A stretch of 64,000 bases of DNA from Pyropia yezoensis (GCA_009829735.1 CM020619.1:33148283-33212282); one strand, 5' to 3'; counted from the stretch's first letter, positions 45,817-58,589 are shown. Translations and numbers: made by a program. The notes: generated by a model from the letters alone, not told the origin.

Positions 45817-47164
45817 CTTTGCCCTGGGCCCAGCTGGCTCCGCACGCGTGACAACTATCTGTACAGCGGCGAATTCAGTGGCCATTCTGCACAACATCGT
45901 TACAGAGCAACGCAGGGGGGGTATCTTGGCCAGCACCGGCAAGACCTGGCCGCAACTGCCGCAGGGGACTTGGGGGGAGTTGATGGGTAGCTTGGACCGG
46001 TAGACCCTGCCGTCGGGATCGGCGAACCATTCGGTGAAGGGGGGCGGCGAGCCAGCTGAGGGTATCGTCGCAAGGGTCGACGAGCCGCCCATTGTGCAGC
46101 CGATCGGCCAAGTTGGCCCAATCGCTTTTCTACGGGCGATGCACGCGTAGAGAGAGGTGCGCAGTACACGCGAGCACGAGGCATTGCGAAACGAGATCGC
46201 TGAGCACATATTCGCCGAGCGCGGGGCTTTTTTGGAGCCGTATCTGTGAGGGACCTGTCGCTCCTTGGCATCGTGTATATGGCAGTAAAAGGTTTTTGTT
46301 TTCCCCGTTCGGCAGGTTTTTATTCATTCCTTGGACTTTTTTGTCTTGGCGGCCTTATATAAGCGGCCAGCGCGTAAGAGACCAGGTATTAGAGTAGGCC
46401 GAGCCAGTTTTGAATAGCGCGCACCACACGGGCAGCATACCGGGCAGCATGTGAGCCGGTGGGATCTCAGGGGTATGAGTACAGTTGGAGAGAGTAAAAA
46501 CCGTGGACAGGGGCGCCAGCGTAGCGCTGCCTGCTGGGTGACACGGACTGTAACGCCCCCCAACAAAGTAGCAACGCCGCCGAAGCCCGCAACGCCACGC
46601 TGTTGGGGAGGGTGGGCGGGCGCCGCCGACGGCGGGGAGGCGGCTGCCCCCGAAAGAAGCAAAAATGCCGCCAACAGCAGCAATTCTGCCGCCGTCCGTG
46701 GGAGGAATGGCGCCACTAGCCGGTAAACGGCGGCGCCAACGGCGGCGGCGATATTTCGCTGATCGTAGGCGGGTGGCGCTGCCCCCGTAAGGCATGCGGG
46801 CTGCCCCACACAAGAACGCCGCCCCGTTGGAGGCGGCAGCAACCGGGGCGGCCGGCCACGTGTCTGGGGGCGCCCACGCCCTCGCCGGTTGGTTGCAGAC
46901 GAGGCGCATCTTGCAGAAGGAGACAGGTGTAAGAAAAAGAAAAACGCACTCTGTCCAACTGGTGCGAAGAAACAACCTTTGATACAAGCACCTACAATCA
47001 CCCATATCGTATGCACAAACTAAAACAAAGCGGCGTCATCAGACTCATTGGTCGACTAGTCGCTGAGGCTAGGGGTCCTCGCTCGGGCGCCGGAGGAGGA
47101 CAGGCCGCTGTCCTAGGTCCCTAATGTCGAGGGCCGAAGTAAGATGCAGCGACCGGCAAGCCGC
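45817..47164. other. Intergenic DNA with unrecognised ORFs and a TATA-like site
   Basis: A - strand frame at 45805-46209 has gene-like stretches (FTEWFADPDGRVYRSKLPIN, VPCGSCGQVLPVLAKIPP) but is not recognised. A longer - strand frame (46324-47016) is hydrophobic at its start and otherwise low in information. TTATATAAG at 46355-46363 is a reasonable TATA box for a + strand transcript, though no convincing gene follows. Nothing here is firmly annotated. Confidence 0.4.
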
Positions 47165-47369
47165 CTAGGAAGCAAACAAGGCCTTTGTCAGTTGGGCCTT
47201 GGCCGCACGAGAGAGGGGGGCACTCTTGCCGGCCCCCCCACGTACAGAAATGGGACTGGCGTCTTTGTCAGCCGGCCCGCACGAGGTAGCATCGGGATGT
47301 GCAACGGCGGCAGTAGCAGCACCCTGCTCGGTGACAATCGGGGACGTGACCTCGGGCTGCGGACAGGGC
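47165..47369 (-). pseudogene. C-terminal end of Myb/SANT-like host gene, cut off by element E
   Basis: The - strand frame entering from the AGGGC duplication reads CPQPEVTSPIVTEQGAATAA, continues through an Ala/Ser-rich tail (APLSRAAKAQLTKALFAS) and stops at 47165. It is in phase with the gene interrupted at 58953: with one copy of the AGGGC duplication counted, the frame crosses the E insertion without a shift. Unlike the retroelement DNA, it has no LTR or pol similarity. Confidence 0.6.
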
Positions 47370-47731
47370 TGTAGCACAATAGGTATCCGCTGCACGTCCA
47401 CTCTCAGGGAACACTCACAAAGGGGGATCGGCACCAACGTCACCGGGAGGCCAAGGTTGCTGTCCTTGGAGCGCAAGCCACGGGACCAAGATTGGAGCCC
47501 AAATGGGAGGGGTTTGTTGTTCTACCATGGCCGGCCGTGGATTCGCCGCCGGCCCCCTCGTTATAAACCCTCTGAGACACTACTAACTACCCTCCACCCC
47601 AAGATGCAAGTCCCTCTGGTCTTACGTAACTTATGGATACCGTGACCCATACGGACTCCCAAATGGAAAGTTAAGAGTTTGAAGTAGTCCCCTTCTATTA
47701 GGGTCAAAATACGGTCATCCATATTGCTGAA
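47370..47731 (-). mobile_element. 3' LTR of E
   Basis: It starts TGTAGCACAATAGG on the + strand and aligns throughout with 58591-58952. Confidence 0.9.
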
Positions 47732-47743
47732 CTTCCCCCCTTA
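47732..47743 (-). other. Polypurine tract of E
   Basis: TAAGGGGGGAAG on the - strand sits immediately before the 3' LTR, as in A2. Confidence 0.65.
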
Positions 47744-47744
47744 G

Positions 47745-48010
47745 ACTCGGCCCGTCCTCGGGTCGAGTTGCTTTCGGGTTTCCGAATGTAAGGGGGTCGC
47801 GTGACCGTTTACCAGTCGGGTGGGGCTTTGCGCCCTGTCGTCACAGACACCCCTTTTCGAGGTTGTCTGAGGGGGGTGCCCCCCTTTGTGTGGTACACAC
47901 ACGATCCGTTTTCCGGATCGTTGAATTCCCGATGCGGGTTTTTGTTCACGACCCCCCTTTCCGAGGGGTGGTGCAAGCGGATCCGCCACCAGGCGTCTGG
48001 TGGTAGGGGG
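47745..48010. promoter_or_regulatory. Hairpin-rich leader of the antisense ORF (E)
   Basis: This is the counterpart of 14810-15075. It has an inverted repeat GATCCG-TTTTC-CGGATC near 47904-47920, GGGGCTTTGCGCCC near 47822 and GAGGGGGGTGCCCCCC near 47869. It is conserved in spite of being noncoding. Confidence 0.4.
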
Positions 48011-48315
48011 GCTTCTCTCGTGTGGACGATTGAGTGGGCGGCGGGGGCTGCCCGCGTTGCGTGGGGGAGGTTGGGGGTGACCCCCCTTGTTTACCACGTG
48101 TTGGGGGCATGGCTCCGATCCAGGTACCTGGGTGGAGCGACATCGTAGCTCGGCTGGCGCGGGTCGTCCCGCGCTGCCGTATCTCTCGTGCTGAGCTGTG
48201 TGGTTATAAGCGCGGGTGTCCGCGCTTCCCTGGCTTGTCCGCGAGCGTTCCTTGTACCGAGTCGAGCCGGCTGCGGCTTTTTGGCACGGGGCGCCCCTGC
48301 TACCCCGGCTCCATC

Positions 48316-51300
48316 ATGTCGGACCCCCAGGTGCCCGGGGGCGGGGACGACCTCCTGCTCGAGGAGGAGGAGGTGGTGATGCAGGACGACGTTCCCGTCT
48401 CCGCCACCGCTGCCGAGTGCGTCTTGGAAAGCTCGTCGGACGACGACGACCGGGTAACCGTCCGTGTGGCTGCGGACGGCGCGCCGGGCGGATTGTCGTC
48501 CGTGTGCAGCGGCACGACGGCTCCGTCGGGAGGCGGTCAACCGCGAGTGGCGGCTGCCTCTACCCCTACTTCTCCGGCGGCCCGGATGGCTCCTGTCGCC
48601 GGTGCCGGCGCGGCTCTACCCCAACACGGTGCAGCCGGTGTGTCGGACGGTCGTGGCGGTAGCCCGGCCGGGACGGCGGGTGAAAACGGCGCGGGTGCCC
48701 GCCCGGTTGGTGGTTCGTCCGCGGAGGTGGGTAACGGGTCTACCCCTTCCGTCCCCGTTGTGCCTACGCTGGGCCCGGGTGGCGGCGGCGCTCTGCCTGC
48801 GGTGCCGCGGGCGACAGGTGGTCAAGACGTGTCTTTCGCGATGGCGGTGCACCCTGGCAGCTACTCTGGGCGGGCGCCCGCCCTTCTTCATCCTCCTCGG
48901 CCCCGTGTGCCTGCGGTGCCGGCCCATCTGCCGGTGGGGCTTCCCCCGGCGCCCCCGATTCTTCCTGGGCAAGCCCGGGTTGCCCCGCTGGGTGGCGGCG
49001 TCGCCTTGGTTGCGAGTCAACCCTCCATGTCGATGTCGGACTTGGTGGCTCGGGTTCGAGGCCTCACCGTGCAGGAGTCCATGGACTCCGCTGGGCGGCT
49101 GCGGGTGGACTTCCACCAGCCGCGTCACCGTGGAAGGTACTCCCGGCGTGTCAAGCTGGACTAGAGTTGGGACCAGGAGTTGGTGCGGCTGGTCAACCAG
49201 CCGAATACGGTCCGGGTGGAGCATCATTGGGTCCTGAGTCAGCCGGATGACCGGCATGCGCAGCTCTGGCGCACCCGGGTGGGGCGGGGTTGTGAGGCGC
49301 CACCCACACCCGGGCAGCCCTCAAAGTACTGGCAAACGGTGTCAGCTGCCCGCGCAAGCCAATGAGGCTGCGGGGCGCGGGGAAAGTGACAGGCGGGGTG
49401 ACGGTGATGGGGGTGGGGAAGAAGATGGGCGTGACGTCGGTGAGGGTCAAGGGGGTCGAGGGGTTCAAGGGTAAAGGATGTCGTTGTCTGTGTTTGTTGT
49501 TCCCCCCGAAGTCTCCCCGGGTGGCGCCCGCACTCACGCATTACATACCCCCGGGGGGGCACCCAGGGTGCCCCAAAGCATGCGTTTGCCCGTGCCGCCG
49601 GGGGGGCGGCACCAATGGGCTCAAAACATGGCACAGGCTCTCAGAACAAGTCAAGGTGGGTGTGCGCGCCCCAAGGCGCCCCACCAGACAGCCCCAAGCG
49701 GGGGCGGCGTGCGGCGCTGGTGGCGCCGCGCGGCTGGCCTCACACGTCGGTCAGCCGGAAAGGCCGCAGAGGCGTGTAAGCCAGACGCCAGTCTTCGGGT
49801 CGAAAATCTCCCGTGGGTCAGCAAATCTTGCCGTTCCCATTGGCTCGTGGGGAGATTGTTCCGGCTGGCCGATGAGTCAGAGATGTGGCTCGTCCTGGTG
49901 TCCGTTAGTCCCCTGATCCGCGGAGAGACAATATCGGTCCGGGGATAAGTCAGGGTGCTAACGTGTAGCCGATCCGCGGCTCTCGTGCTGACCGTCCGCG
50001 ACCCGTAGAATCTCGGCCGGACACCGCGGCATCTCCAGATTACCAGGGAATTGATGCGTCTTGGAAAGAGGTGGCTGAGAACGAGAGGGAAGGAGAGGCC
50101 CTAGTCCTTATCCCCGAAGCTAGAGCGTTGGGGATTCAGGGGGCATATCCTTACAGGGGTGAAGTCTTTCTTGACCCCGCCTTCAGGACCTGCGACTTGG
50201 TTGCCCCCGCAGTGCCGCGGGAGGTTGACTACCCGGCTGGTGCTCGGGGGGTTGCGTCTGCGATGGCTCCCGTGGATTTTGGGCAGACGGTGGGTGATGC
50301 CGGCCGGTATCCCGGGTTTGAGTCCTTCCCGGGGGTATCCCCGTATCTGACGTTGACATCTCCGTACCCGCCCATGGCGGGGTTGAAGTCGGCGTCGAGC
50401 TGGCGACGCAACCATGATGTCATGGCGGATGCGTTCCGCACCGATATGACGTGTGCGTTGCAGATCGGTAACGGTCGCGCGCTGGTGTACACTCCTGTGC
50501 GCCCACGTCTGTGGCAGGAGGGGTGGGAGCGCACCCCTGCTCTCCGGTTGGATACCGGCTCCTGTCTCCGATACTTCGGTAGTGTGTTGGCCTCCCGGCC
50601 TGTCCACCCGTTGCAGGGGACCTTCTCCCTTGAGGTTACCATCGGTCAGGCGTCCTCCTTCTTGCTGTCCGTCCGCCGGCAGGGGCGCCTGTTGAATCTT
50701 CCGACAGGTGTCCGTTGGCATAATGGGCAGCTGGGCGTAGCCATGGTCGCTGCCAAGACCGGGTTGGCCCGGGAGTTCGAGGCTCTCCTAGCCGTTCACG
50801 ATGCCGTATACTGGGCGTGGCTGTTGACCCTTCCCCCGTACCGGGATCCGCAGGCTGGGGCTGCCCCCTTGCCTTGACATTCGTTGCGCGTCCGGCGTAC
50901 CCAGCCGGGTGAGCCCAATTGCCGTGGGTGGGCGTCCACCGAGGCTGTTCTTGACCTGGGCATTCACATGGTGATCCATGACCCTCTTCAGGTCATCGCC
51001 CCGTGGTTTGGTAACCCGATACCGGTGGGGGTTCGCCGTCTTCCCCAAGAGTGGGACTCTGCGTGTGCGGAGCGTGAGGTGTCCCGTCGTCGGGCGGAGC
51101 CCCGCCGGGTTTACGGTAAAGCCCCTTCAGTGGGGTCCTACCGGGCCTCGTATCAGGCGCCACCGGCTCCGGTGGTAGCCGTGTCGGCTCCTGTGGCCCC
51201 TCTGGCTGCGCCAGTGTCACCTCCCGCCCCTGTCATGAATGACGGGGGTCCCCGTCTCTGGTATGAGGGCGCTGACGCCCTCGTTGCCCGCGAGCTGCAG

Positions 51301-51507
51301 GTTGGTCTCTCTGTTAGCTGGGGGGATATCCCCCCCGGTGCTGCGCTGGTTGGTTCCGCGCGTTGCTTTGGTAGTGTGCTGGACCGCCACCAGACAGGTC
51401 TGGATGAAGTGAAGGCTGGCCACAGCACCCTCGTCGAGCTATGCATCGAGGTAACTCGGGCGATTGACCGTCGCGAGATTGCCGACCGGTGGAGCATGGA
51501 GGTGTAA
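48316..51507 (+). pseudogene. Antisense 3' ORF of element E, interrupted by a solo LTR
   Basis: The ATG at 48316 (MSDPQVPGGGDDLLLEEEE) opens the same protein as 12055-14502 of A2: an acidic start, a Pro/Gly/Ser-rich stretch, then the conserved centre (SDLVARVRGLTVQES, VEHHWVLSQPDDRHAQLWRT, YPPMAGLKSASSWRRN, LRYFGSVLASRPVHPLQGTF) and the C-terminal segment (SARCFGSVLDRHQTGLDEV). Protein identity to A2 is clearly high while third positions differ often. It has about three breaks besides the nested LTR at 49291-50155. Confidence 0.75.
49291..50155 (+). mobile_element. Solo LTR of a further family (865 bp), nested in E
   Basis: It begins TGTGAGGCGCC and ends ATATCCTTACA (TG...CA ends with the inverted pair TGTGAGG/CCTTACA). 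It is flanked by GGGGT on both sides (49286-49290, 50156-50160), and the antisense ORF of E resumes directly after it. It shows no similarity to the A, B or D LTRs. Its orientation is uncertain because no internal part is known. Confidence 0.85.
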
Positions 51508-51884
51508 GCGTTTACGCGTGAGTGGCCTCCCTCGGGCAGTGGGTCTACCCACTGAGGAGTGCTATTGTTTGTGAGGGAGAGGGACCCGGTGCCCCTTATG
51601 GTGGCCGAGTAGTAGTGAGTATAAACTCAACCCCCGCCGGGGCGTTTGCATGATACCAACGGCTGCCTTTGGGGAGTACCCCGTCTGCCTTAGCAGTGGC
51701 CTTGCTCGGTTTTCTCACGCGCCCCCAACCCGTCCTGGTTGGTTGATACTCGTGAGGGTCAACCTTCCTCGGTCCGTCACATGCCCCATGGATGAAGGTT
51801 TACTTTTGTGTATGCCTCAGGTTACCTTGAAATTGTTGGAGTTAGTCATCTCCTTCAAGTAAACTTGTTAAAGTCAGCAGCCTA

Positions 51885-51960
51885 CTTAGTTTGCCTAAGT
51901 CCGCTCCAACTTAGTGAACCTAAGCCTTGCCGAATCCATTTGACGCCCTACTTAGTAGGT
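51885..51960. repeat. Palindrome cluster between convergent ORFs (E)
   Basis: ACTTAGTTTGCCTAAGT (51885-51901), CTTAGTGAACCTAAG (51911-51925) and CCTACTTAGTAGG (51948-51960) match the position and pattern of the clusters at 3468-3587 and 11623-11742, with a different spacer sequence. Confidence 0.7.
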
Positions 51961-52005
51961 ATAAGCCTGACCCCCCAACGGCCGAAGTCGGTGTCGGTTG
52001 GGTTG

Positions 52006-55000
52006 TTACAGTAGGCGTTGTCGCCTCATGTAAGGCATGAGAAGTTGGCGGGGTATATTCGCCGCCTGATCCCAGGTGGGTGAGTCGTATCCGACCCCCA
52101 TCACCTTGACGTACCAGGGTCCTGATAGGTCCGAGTTGGTGTGTCCGACCACGCTCTCTACTTCGTATGGAATCCCATCCGGCCCCACCGGGTCATCTGA
52201 CCGGTGGGTTGTAAGAGCTTCATGTAGCAACCCAGCCGGTATTGGCTGAGGCTGTTCCGGCTTCGGAGCAGGTGTCACATCATTGAGATTGATGCGTTGT
52301 ATCTCCGTATCGGAGTGCAGGATTACAGAGTGATCATCTCTATGTAAGATCTGGTACGGGCCCTTGACCGGTTGCATAAGCTTGTTCCCTTGGAACTTCT
52401 GGTGTCTGGTGTAGACCCAGTCACCTGATACTAGGGCTGCGTTGCGTACCCGGAACTGGGCGTCGAAGTTCTTCTCGTATCGAAGTTGTGTACGGTCAAA
52501 AGCACCCTTGAGCTCAGGTATCATCCACGATAGCTTGGGCAACCAAGCTAAGTGGATCCGTTCGGCCGGTTGGCCCTTCGCTATGTCATACCGAGTGCAT
52601 CTGCCCGGTGGCAGCGTCAGATTACCGACGCCCATTGGCATGAACCATTCCAGCGGAGCAATGCTGGTACTCCGGTGGGGCCTGGCATTGTATGCCAGGG
52701 TCAAGACGGACAGAAGCCTGTCCCACATGTTCGTGTGTTCCGCCACGTAGCATTGGAGCATCTTGACGATAGTGCGGTTGAACCGCTCCACCTGCCCGTT
52801 GGATTGCGGGTGGTAGTCGGATGCGCGACGGGGTTCGATACCGAACATGCCCAGGATCTTAGTGCAGAATGCTGACGTAAAGTTGGCTCCGTTGTCGGAG
52901 AGGAGTTGCTTCAGTACTCCGTAAGCACTGATCCAGTGGTCAGCCCTTGCGTTCATAATCGTGTAGGCCGTGTCGTTCGGGGTTGCTACTGCTCGTGACA
53001 GCTTAGTAAAGCGGTCCGACATGACCAGGATGTACCTGTTCCCTTCTTCCGTTACCAGAAGTGGCCCGAGTATGTCGATTCCGACATGCTCGTTGGGCCC
53101 ATCCGGGGGGAATAGTTTCATAGGGCATGCCCGCCTATGAAGACTCATACGATTCCGTGCACACGGGTGGCAGCCCCGCACGTGGTCAACCACGTCGACG
53201 GCCATTGCTGACCAGTAGAAGATCCTGCGCATTGCTGCGAGCATGCGCGACCCCCCCGGGTGTCCGGCTGTAGGGTTTCCGTGTTCTCGTTCCATGAAGG
53301 CTTGTCCTAAGGACACGGGAACCACGACTTGATGTCGTCCATCGGCGGGTGCCCGCCGGTATATGAGTCCGTCCTCATTCTTCGAGAAGATGCCGGCCGT
53401 GCCGGCCAGGAGGTTAGCGCGATGGCGCTTACAGTCATCGTCATTGGCCTGTGCCTCGCGGAAGTCCGCGAGGGTTAATGGGCACGCAAGGTGTGCCATG
53501 GTGTGGTCAACCATACCTTGGGTGGCGTTACCCACCATGCAAACCGGTACAACCGGGATGTCCTCACCCACCTGTCGGGTATCCCCGCTCGGTGTATCGA
53601 GTCGCGACAGCGCGTGTCCCTGATGATGGGTAGAGCCGGCCTCATATATGGTCCGGTAGTCGTGCTCGGCCATCTTCAGCCTCCGCCGGGCTAACCGACC
53701 ATGGCTGTCGGAATCCTTGTCGCCAAGGTTGAGAAGCCATCGTAAAGGTTCGTGGTCGGACCTTACGATGAACCTGGAACCTTCCAGGTATGGTCGGAGC
53801 AGTTGCACTGCCCATATGACTCCGAGGCACTCGCGCTCGGTGGCACTATAGTTACGTTCAGCTGGGTTGAGTGTGCGGCTGGAGTACCCCACCGGATGTA
53901 GGTCCGGGACAGCATTATCGGTACCGATAATGGTCTCTTCCTGTAACAGGGTGCATCCCACTTGGGTATCGCAGGCATCGACGTCGATGACGAAGGTCCC
54001 GCGTCTATGCGGCAACGCAAGCACGGGCGGGACTAGCAGAGCTTGCTTGAGCAGCTCGAATGCCTCTCCCTTGCTGGGCGAGGGAGGTTGGAGTACCTTT
54101 GGCAAGGCGCTGCTCGTCAGAACCGTCAACGGTTTGGCTATACGAGCGAAGACCTTGACGAACCGTTGGTGTACGTTGCACATCCCCAGGCAGCTTTTCA
54201 GCTGTGTCTCGGTGGTCGGGTATCGCGCATCCCGGAGTGCCCGGCTATTAGCTTTGAGCACTCCCAGTTTACCTGGTGTGATCTAGTGACCCAGATACTC
54301 GACGGTCTGCTGGAAGAAGGCGCACTTCTTGAGGCGCAGGGTTACCCCGGCGTTCCGCAAGAGGGTGAGTGCCTCGTCGACATGTTGCACATGGTCATCC
54401 ATGTTACGCGAGAAGATGATGACATCGTCCAGGTACACCAGGCAGTTACGCCACTTCGCACCCGACAGTGTAACGTCGATGGCCCGCTGGAATGCGGCGG
54501 GGGCGTTGGACAATCCGAATGGCATCCTTTGGAACTCGTACACTCCACTGTGACAGACGAACGCCGTCTTGGGGATATCGTCCTCTGCAACTGGGATCTG
54601 CCAGTACCCGGCATTGCAGTCGATAGTGGTAAACACTGTGGCTTCCCCCAGGGAGTTGATGGACTCGTCCATCCGTGGTAAAGGGTACGAGTCTTTCTTG
54701 GTAACCAAGTTGAGGCGTCCATAATCGATGCAGAACCGAGGGGTTTGACCCTTCTTCGGTACGATTACGACTGGGGCGCCCCACTCCGACATCGAAGGTC
54801 GGATCACATTAGCTTCGCTCATCCTCTTCACTTCTCCATCAACGATCTCTCGTTTCGTAGGTCCCGCGCGATGCGGCTGCGACCGCGCTGGTCGGGCACC
54901 TGTTACCAGGTCTATAAGGTGTTGGGTTGCCCCAATGGTACCCAGAGCCCTGCCGGTCCACATGACGTCATGCTTTCTTAGCATCCGTCGTACCCCTTCA

Positions 55001-56199
55001 GCTACCGAAGGGAAAATATGGTCGAGGTCAGCCTCGGCCAGTGCCTTCAAGGCTTGTTGGTCCTTTGGCGGCATGTCCGCCGGAGCTGTCAATGGGTAAG
55101 GCTTCCCGTCATCGGGTTCCTGCTGCTCGGTGGTCTCGGTGACGGCGACCGCCAGTACCTCAAGTGGTTCCACTTGTCCTTCCTTGTCAGGGGTAAGGAT
55201 GTCTCCTTCGTAGAGCTCGGCGATCCCGAAGATAGTTCCTTTCCGAAGGGTGACTGCCTTATGGAGATAGTTCGCCATCACGAGCAGTGATGACCCCCCC
55301 GCTGGGAGGTCTACGATACCGTTGGCCATGGTCAACCCATGGCGCTTGTAGGTTCGTAGGTTGGACTGGACTCTGCAAATGCCTGCGAGGTCACAGTTGA
55401 CCGGGAGGACGGTCTCCCATAACGGCTCAAAGCGAGTCCGCTTTGCCAGCCGGAGTGTCTTTGGTTCTACGTTGGCGTATACCTCAGCCACGTTAGCGTG
55501 GCTCCCTTGTAACGTCAGGTCCCTGACGATAGCTGTCTGACCTCTCTTCGTCCCGTAGACCTCTCGCTGCTCGAAGGTCCTCCGGCCCGGCCGGATTGCA
55601 TCAACGTAAACGTTGATGAACGTCCACCCCACTATGAAGTGCACAGATAGAGTCTCACACACCAGGAAGTCGACTTCCGTGGTGAGCTCCTGGATGGTGA
55701 CCTGCAGCGACATCGCTGCGGTCGTACGAAAGAGACGACCCTTCGCATCCTTGATCGTGGGTCCGCGGGTCACTCTGACTCGCGGGAGCCACTTGTCCGG
55801 GAGCGTATCCTTCCGGATCAGGTTTGGTCGAGCCCCTGTATCCAGTACAGGGTAATACGATCGGGTCGACTGGGGGTCACCATCCAGTGTGGCTGATACC
55901 TTAAAGTTCTCCAGGGTGAGCAGTACGTGGCCTACACCAATATCCGGTGTAGCTCGGGCATCCTGGACCGGGTCCTTGTCTGGTTCATCGTGACGGGACT
56001 TCCCGACCTCTCCTCCCAACCTTGGAGGTTGGTCATCAATCCCCTGACGCCGTGTCGTCGGGGCCGGAAGATGTACCCGGGGATTGATGCGGCGTCGGCT
56101 CAACCGCGCTCTCCGTGGAACTTTCCCCGCGGCGGTCCGGGGTGGCTTTCTAGGGTTACCCCAGCGACCCCGTGTCGTCCTTCCTCTCACTCGTTTCAC
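52006..56199 (-). pseudogene. pol: pol of E: protease to chromodomain
   Basis: The order on the - strand is protease (VLDTGARPNLIRKDTLP near 55840), RT with RFCIDYGRLNLVTKKDSYPL and the YLDDVIIFS box near 54430, then RNase H (VIDVDACDTQVGC). Integrase follows with its zinc region (CHPCARNR), DILGPLL, SDNGANFTSAFC and SNGQVERFNR, and last a chromodomain (VMGVGYDSPTWDQ near 52090). About 90% similar in protein to A1/A2, with about one break. Confidence 0.9.
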
Positions 56200-58362
56200 G
56201 TGCTCGGCCGGGTACTATCTTCCGGGACATCCGGGAGAGGAGGTGCCTTTTCGACTACCAGTTCTTCTCCTGGAGCTTGCTGCCTACCCGGTGCCTGTGC
56301 TCTGGCGGGATACCCACCCATGGATGCCTTGCGTTGCGCCGTTGCCCGTCGAGACTCCTCCGGGATGAGTGGGCATGCGGAAACCCAGTGTTGGGGGTCT
56401 CCGCACAACATACATCCGGAAGTGCCGGCCGTCCCGGTCGTCCGCGTCGGGTTGGCTCCATAGGTCCGGTTGCCTGCCTCGGGCGCCCGAGTGCCTGCCC
56501 CTTAATAGGCCTTGGGTGTCGGTGCCAATCGGAACATGGACTCCCGCAACGGGATGGATCTACCCGCCACGTGCGGAGGTGCCTTTGTACGCACCGCCCA
56601 TGTCGGGCGGGGTTGGTGCGAGTTACCCGTTACCGGGGCATACCCCGTAGTCCGTACATACGGGACGCGCCGGCCCGCGCCCTCGTTAACCTGGAACTGG
56701 GTCCCAGCCGGGGCGATGTACGCTACCGTACCGTGCTCATCAATCACCGGCGTCGCCGGTAGCAACAGGTGGCCCTGTGGGTCGACTAGAGGTTCATCCT
56801 CACCCGTGGGGGCATACTCGCTCGCCACCAGTACTGGTGCGGCCCTCACGTTCCACCTTCTCTTGCCTCGGTACCGCGGTAAGACTGGGCTTGCCTCCCT
56901 CACCCTTCGGCTTCGGGGCCAAGGCGCATTCCGAGTGTAGCACCCGGTAGGAGTCCCCTAGGGACTTGCACATATGCATCAGTCGATTGAAGCTCGTTCG
57001 AGCCGTGTTGGCTCCCCGTGCGGATATCCGCACATAGTTGGGTACTCCTGCGAACAAGATGGTCCGTAGCTCCACTTCGCAGAGGAGCTTTCCCAGCTCG
57101 TAGTCGAGCTCTTGGATCCGGCGTCAAAACATCTCCTTATCCTCCTAGGACTGGGCGGTGGCGGTGCGAAGGGCCCGATAGTGGCCTTCGCACTTTTCCT
57201 CACTGAGGTAGCTGCTCAGCAGCTCCTTCAGTATACCACGGTAATCCATTGGGGTGGCTGCGACCCTCATTCCCGGCATCGGGGATGCCTGGCGGAGGAT
57301 TCCACGAACCCGTTCATCAACAAAGAACGGGATGATCTCCAGAGCCATCCCCTCGTTGACGAGTGCCTTGTCTGCGGCTGCCTTGAATCTAGTCAGGAAG
57401 CCAATGACTGCCAACGGGCGTCCGTTCGGGCCCCCGAACATTAGAACTCCCATCATAAGGGTCTGCATAGATCGGATCGCTCGGTGCGAGGTAGTATTCA
57501 TCGATTCCGACACGATAAAGGATCGGTCTTCCAAACAAAAACGTTCAGGAGCTAGTACCGACCTGAAGACTTCATTGACATTCTCCGTGTCCGCGTCCTG
57601 GATAACCAGTCGCTTGGCCAGTTGATGAGTAAGCTCATCGGACTCCATCCGCTTCAATAAGCTCGCGGTAACCCGCGCTGTCATCGCTTGCACTAGTCAC
57701 GCTGGAACTTCCGGCGTCGGCGCTTCGGGAGCCCGAGCTGCCTGGCTTCCGTCGTCGCGGGGGTGCTGCGAGACGGTACCGCCTCCCCCCATCGCCGACT
57801 CTGTTCCGGCGTACGTATCTACCGGACTATGTCCGCGGAGCCCGCTCTGGGTGCTCCGAGCGAAGCGCTTCGTATGGCTACATTCCAACTCGGCTGACGA
57901 GTCGGATCCATATCCCGCCGTATCCGGGGGTTGTCCAGGAGTAGCAACACCGGGGTCGACCCTGGTGGACTCCGAAGGTATTCCGGCCAGTTCGAACCGT
58001 ACCTGTGTAGGAGGAACACGACGGGGGACCGTCGTGTGGCGTGCTGACATCAGCACAGCCATTGCGTCCTCCGTACGCTCTTGACGGGCGTCCAGCCCGG
58101 TGAACCGGGCCTCGATGCGAGCCAATGATGCCACCAGGGAATCCCCTAGTGAAGGTGGCGGCGGAGTGGGGTCGGCAGAGGACAGTTGAGGCGGTCCGCC
58201 GCCCCCGGCCGTCCGCGCCTTACCAAACGTCGATCCGGCACCGGAGAGCATAGGCGTCTCAGTTTTGTCGATCGGGCTACCGATCCCGGTTCCTGGGTTC
58301 GACTCCGAGGTCGGCGTCGACGCCGATCCGTCATCTTAAACGTTCCCCGCCTCTTGGGTAGA
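56200..58362 (-). pseudogene. gag: gag of E
   Basis: The N-terminal part is Ser/Thr/Pro/Gly-rich with a short coiled-coil-like stretch (SLGDSLVASLARIEARFTGL). A helical core (about 57145-57693) holds MQAMTARVTASLLKRMESDE and LKELLSSYLSEEKCEGHYRA. A zinc knuckle CMLCGDPQHWVSAC lies near 56380-56425, and a basic Pro-rich tail leads into pol. About three or four breaks. Confidence 0.75.
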
Positions 58363-58571
58363 CATAGTCACAATCAGTCAACCGACGTAACGGTCACGAC
58401 GAATAAGAGAGCGAGGGGGGAGTTGGGGGAGAGTAACCGTAGATCGCAGTCAAACGCAACCAGTCGAAACAATCAACCAGATCGCAGCACCACGAGTACA
58501 AGAAAAGGACCGAATCACTATCCGTGTGTCAGGGCCGAAGACGGCGTCACCACAAGGGTGACGAAAGCCCG

Positions 58572-58589
58572 TCCCCCGCTGCTCCACCA
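58572..58589 (-). other. Primer binding site of E
   Basis: On the - strand TGGTGGAGCAGCGGGGGA begins two bases inside the 5' LTR. It starts with TGG, the complement of a tRNA CCA tail. It does not fit the tRNA-Cys at 63074-63159; the primer tRNA would need an acceptor end of about GCTCCACCA. Confidence 0.65.

Noticed and set aside
46324-47016. A 230-aa - strand protein with hydrophobic start
   Set aside because: No domain, low-complexity body and competing frames of equal quality, so it is not called as a gene.
58290-58310. A B-box-like GGGTTCGACTCC
   Set aside because: It lies in gag of element E, with no A box or foldable tRNA around it.
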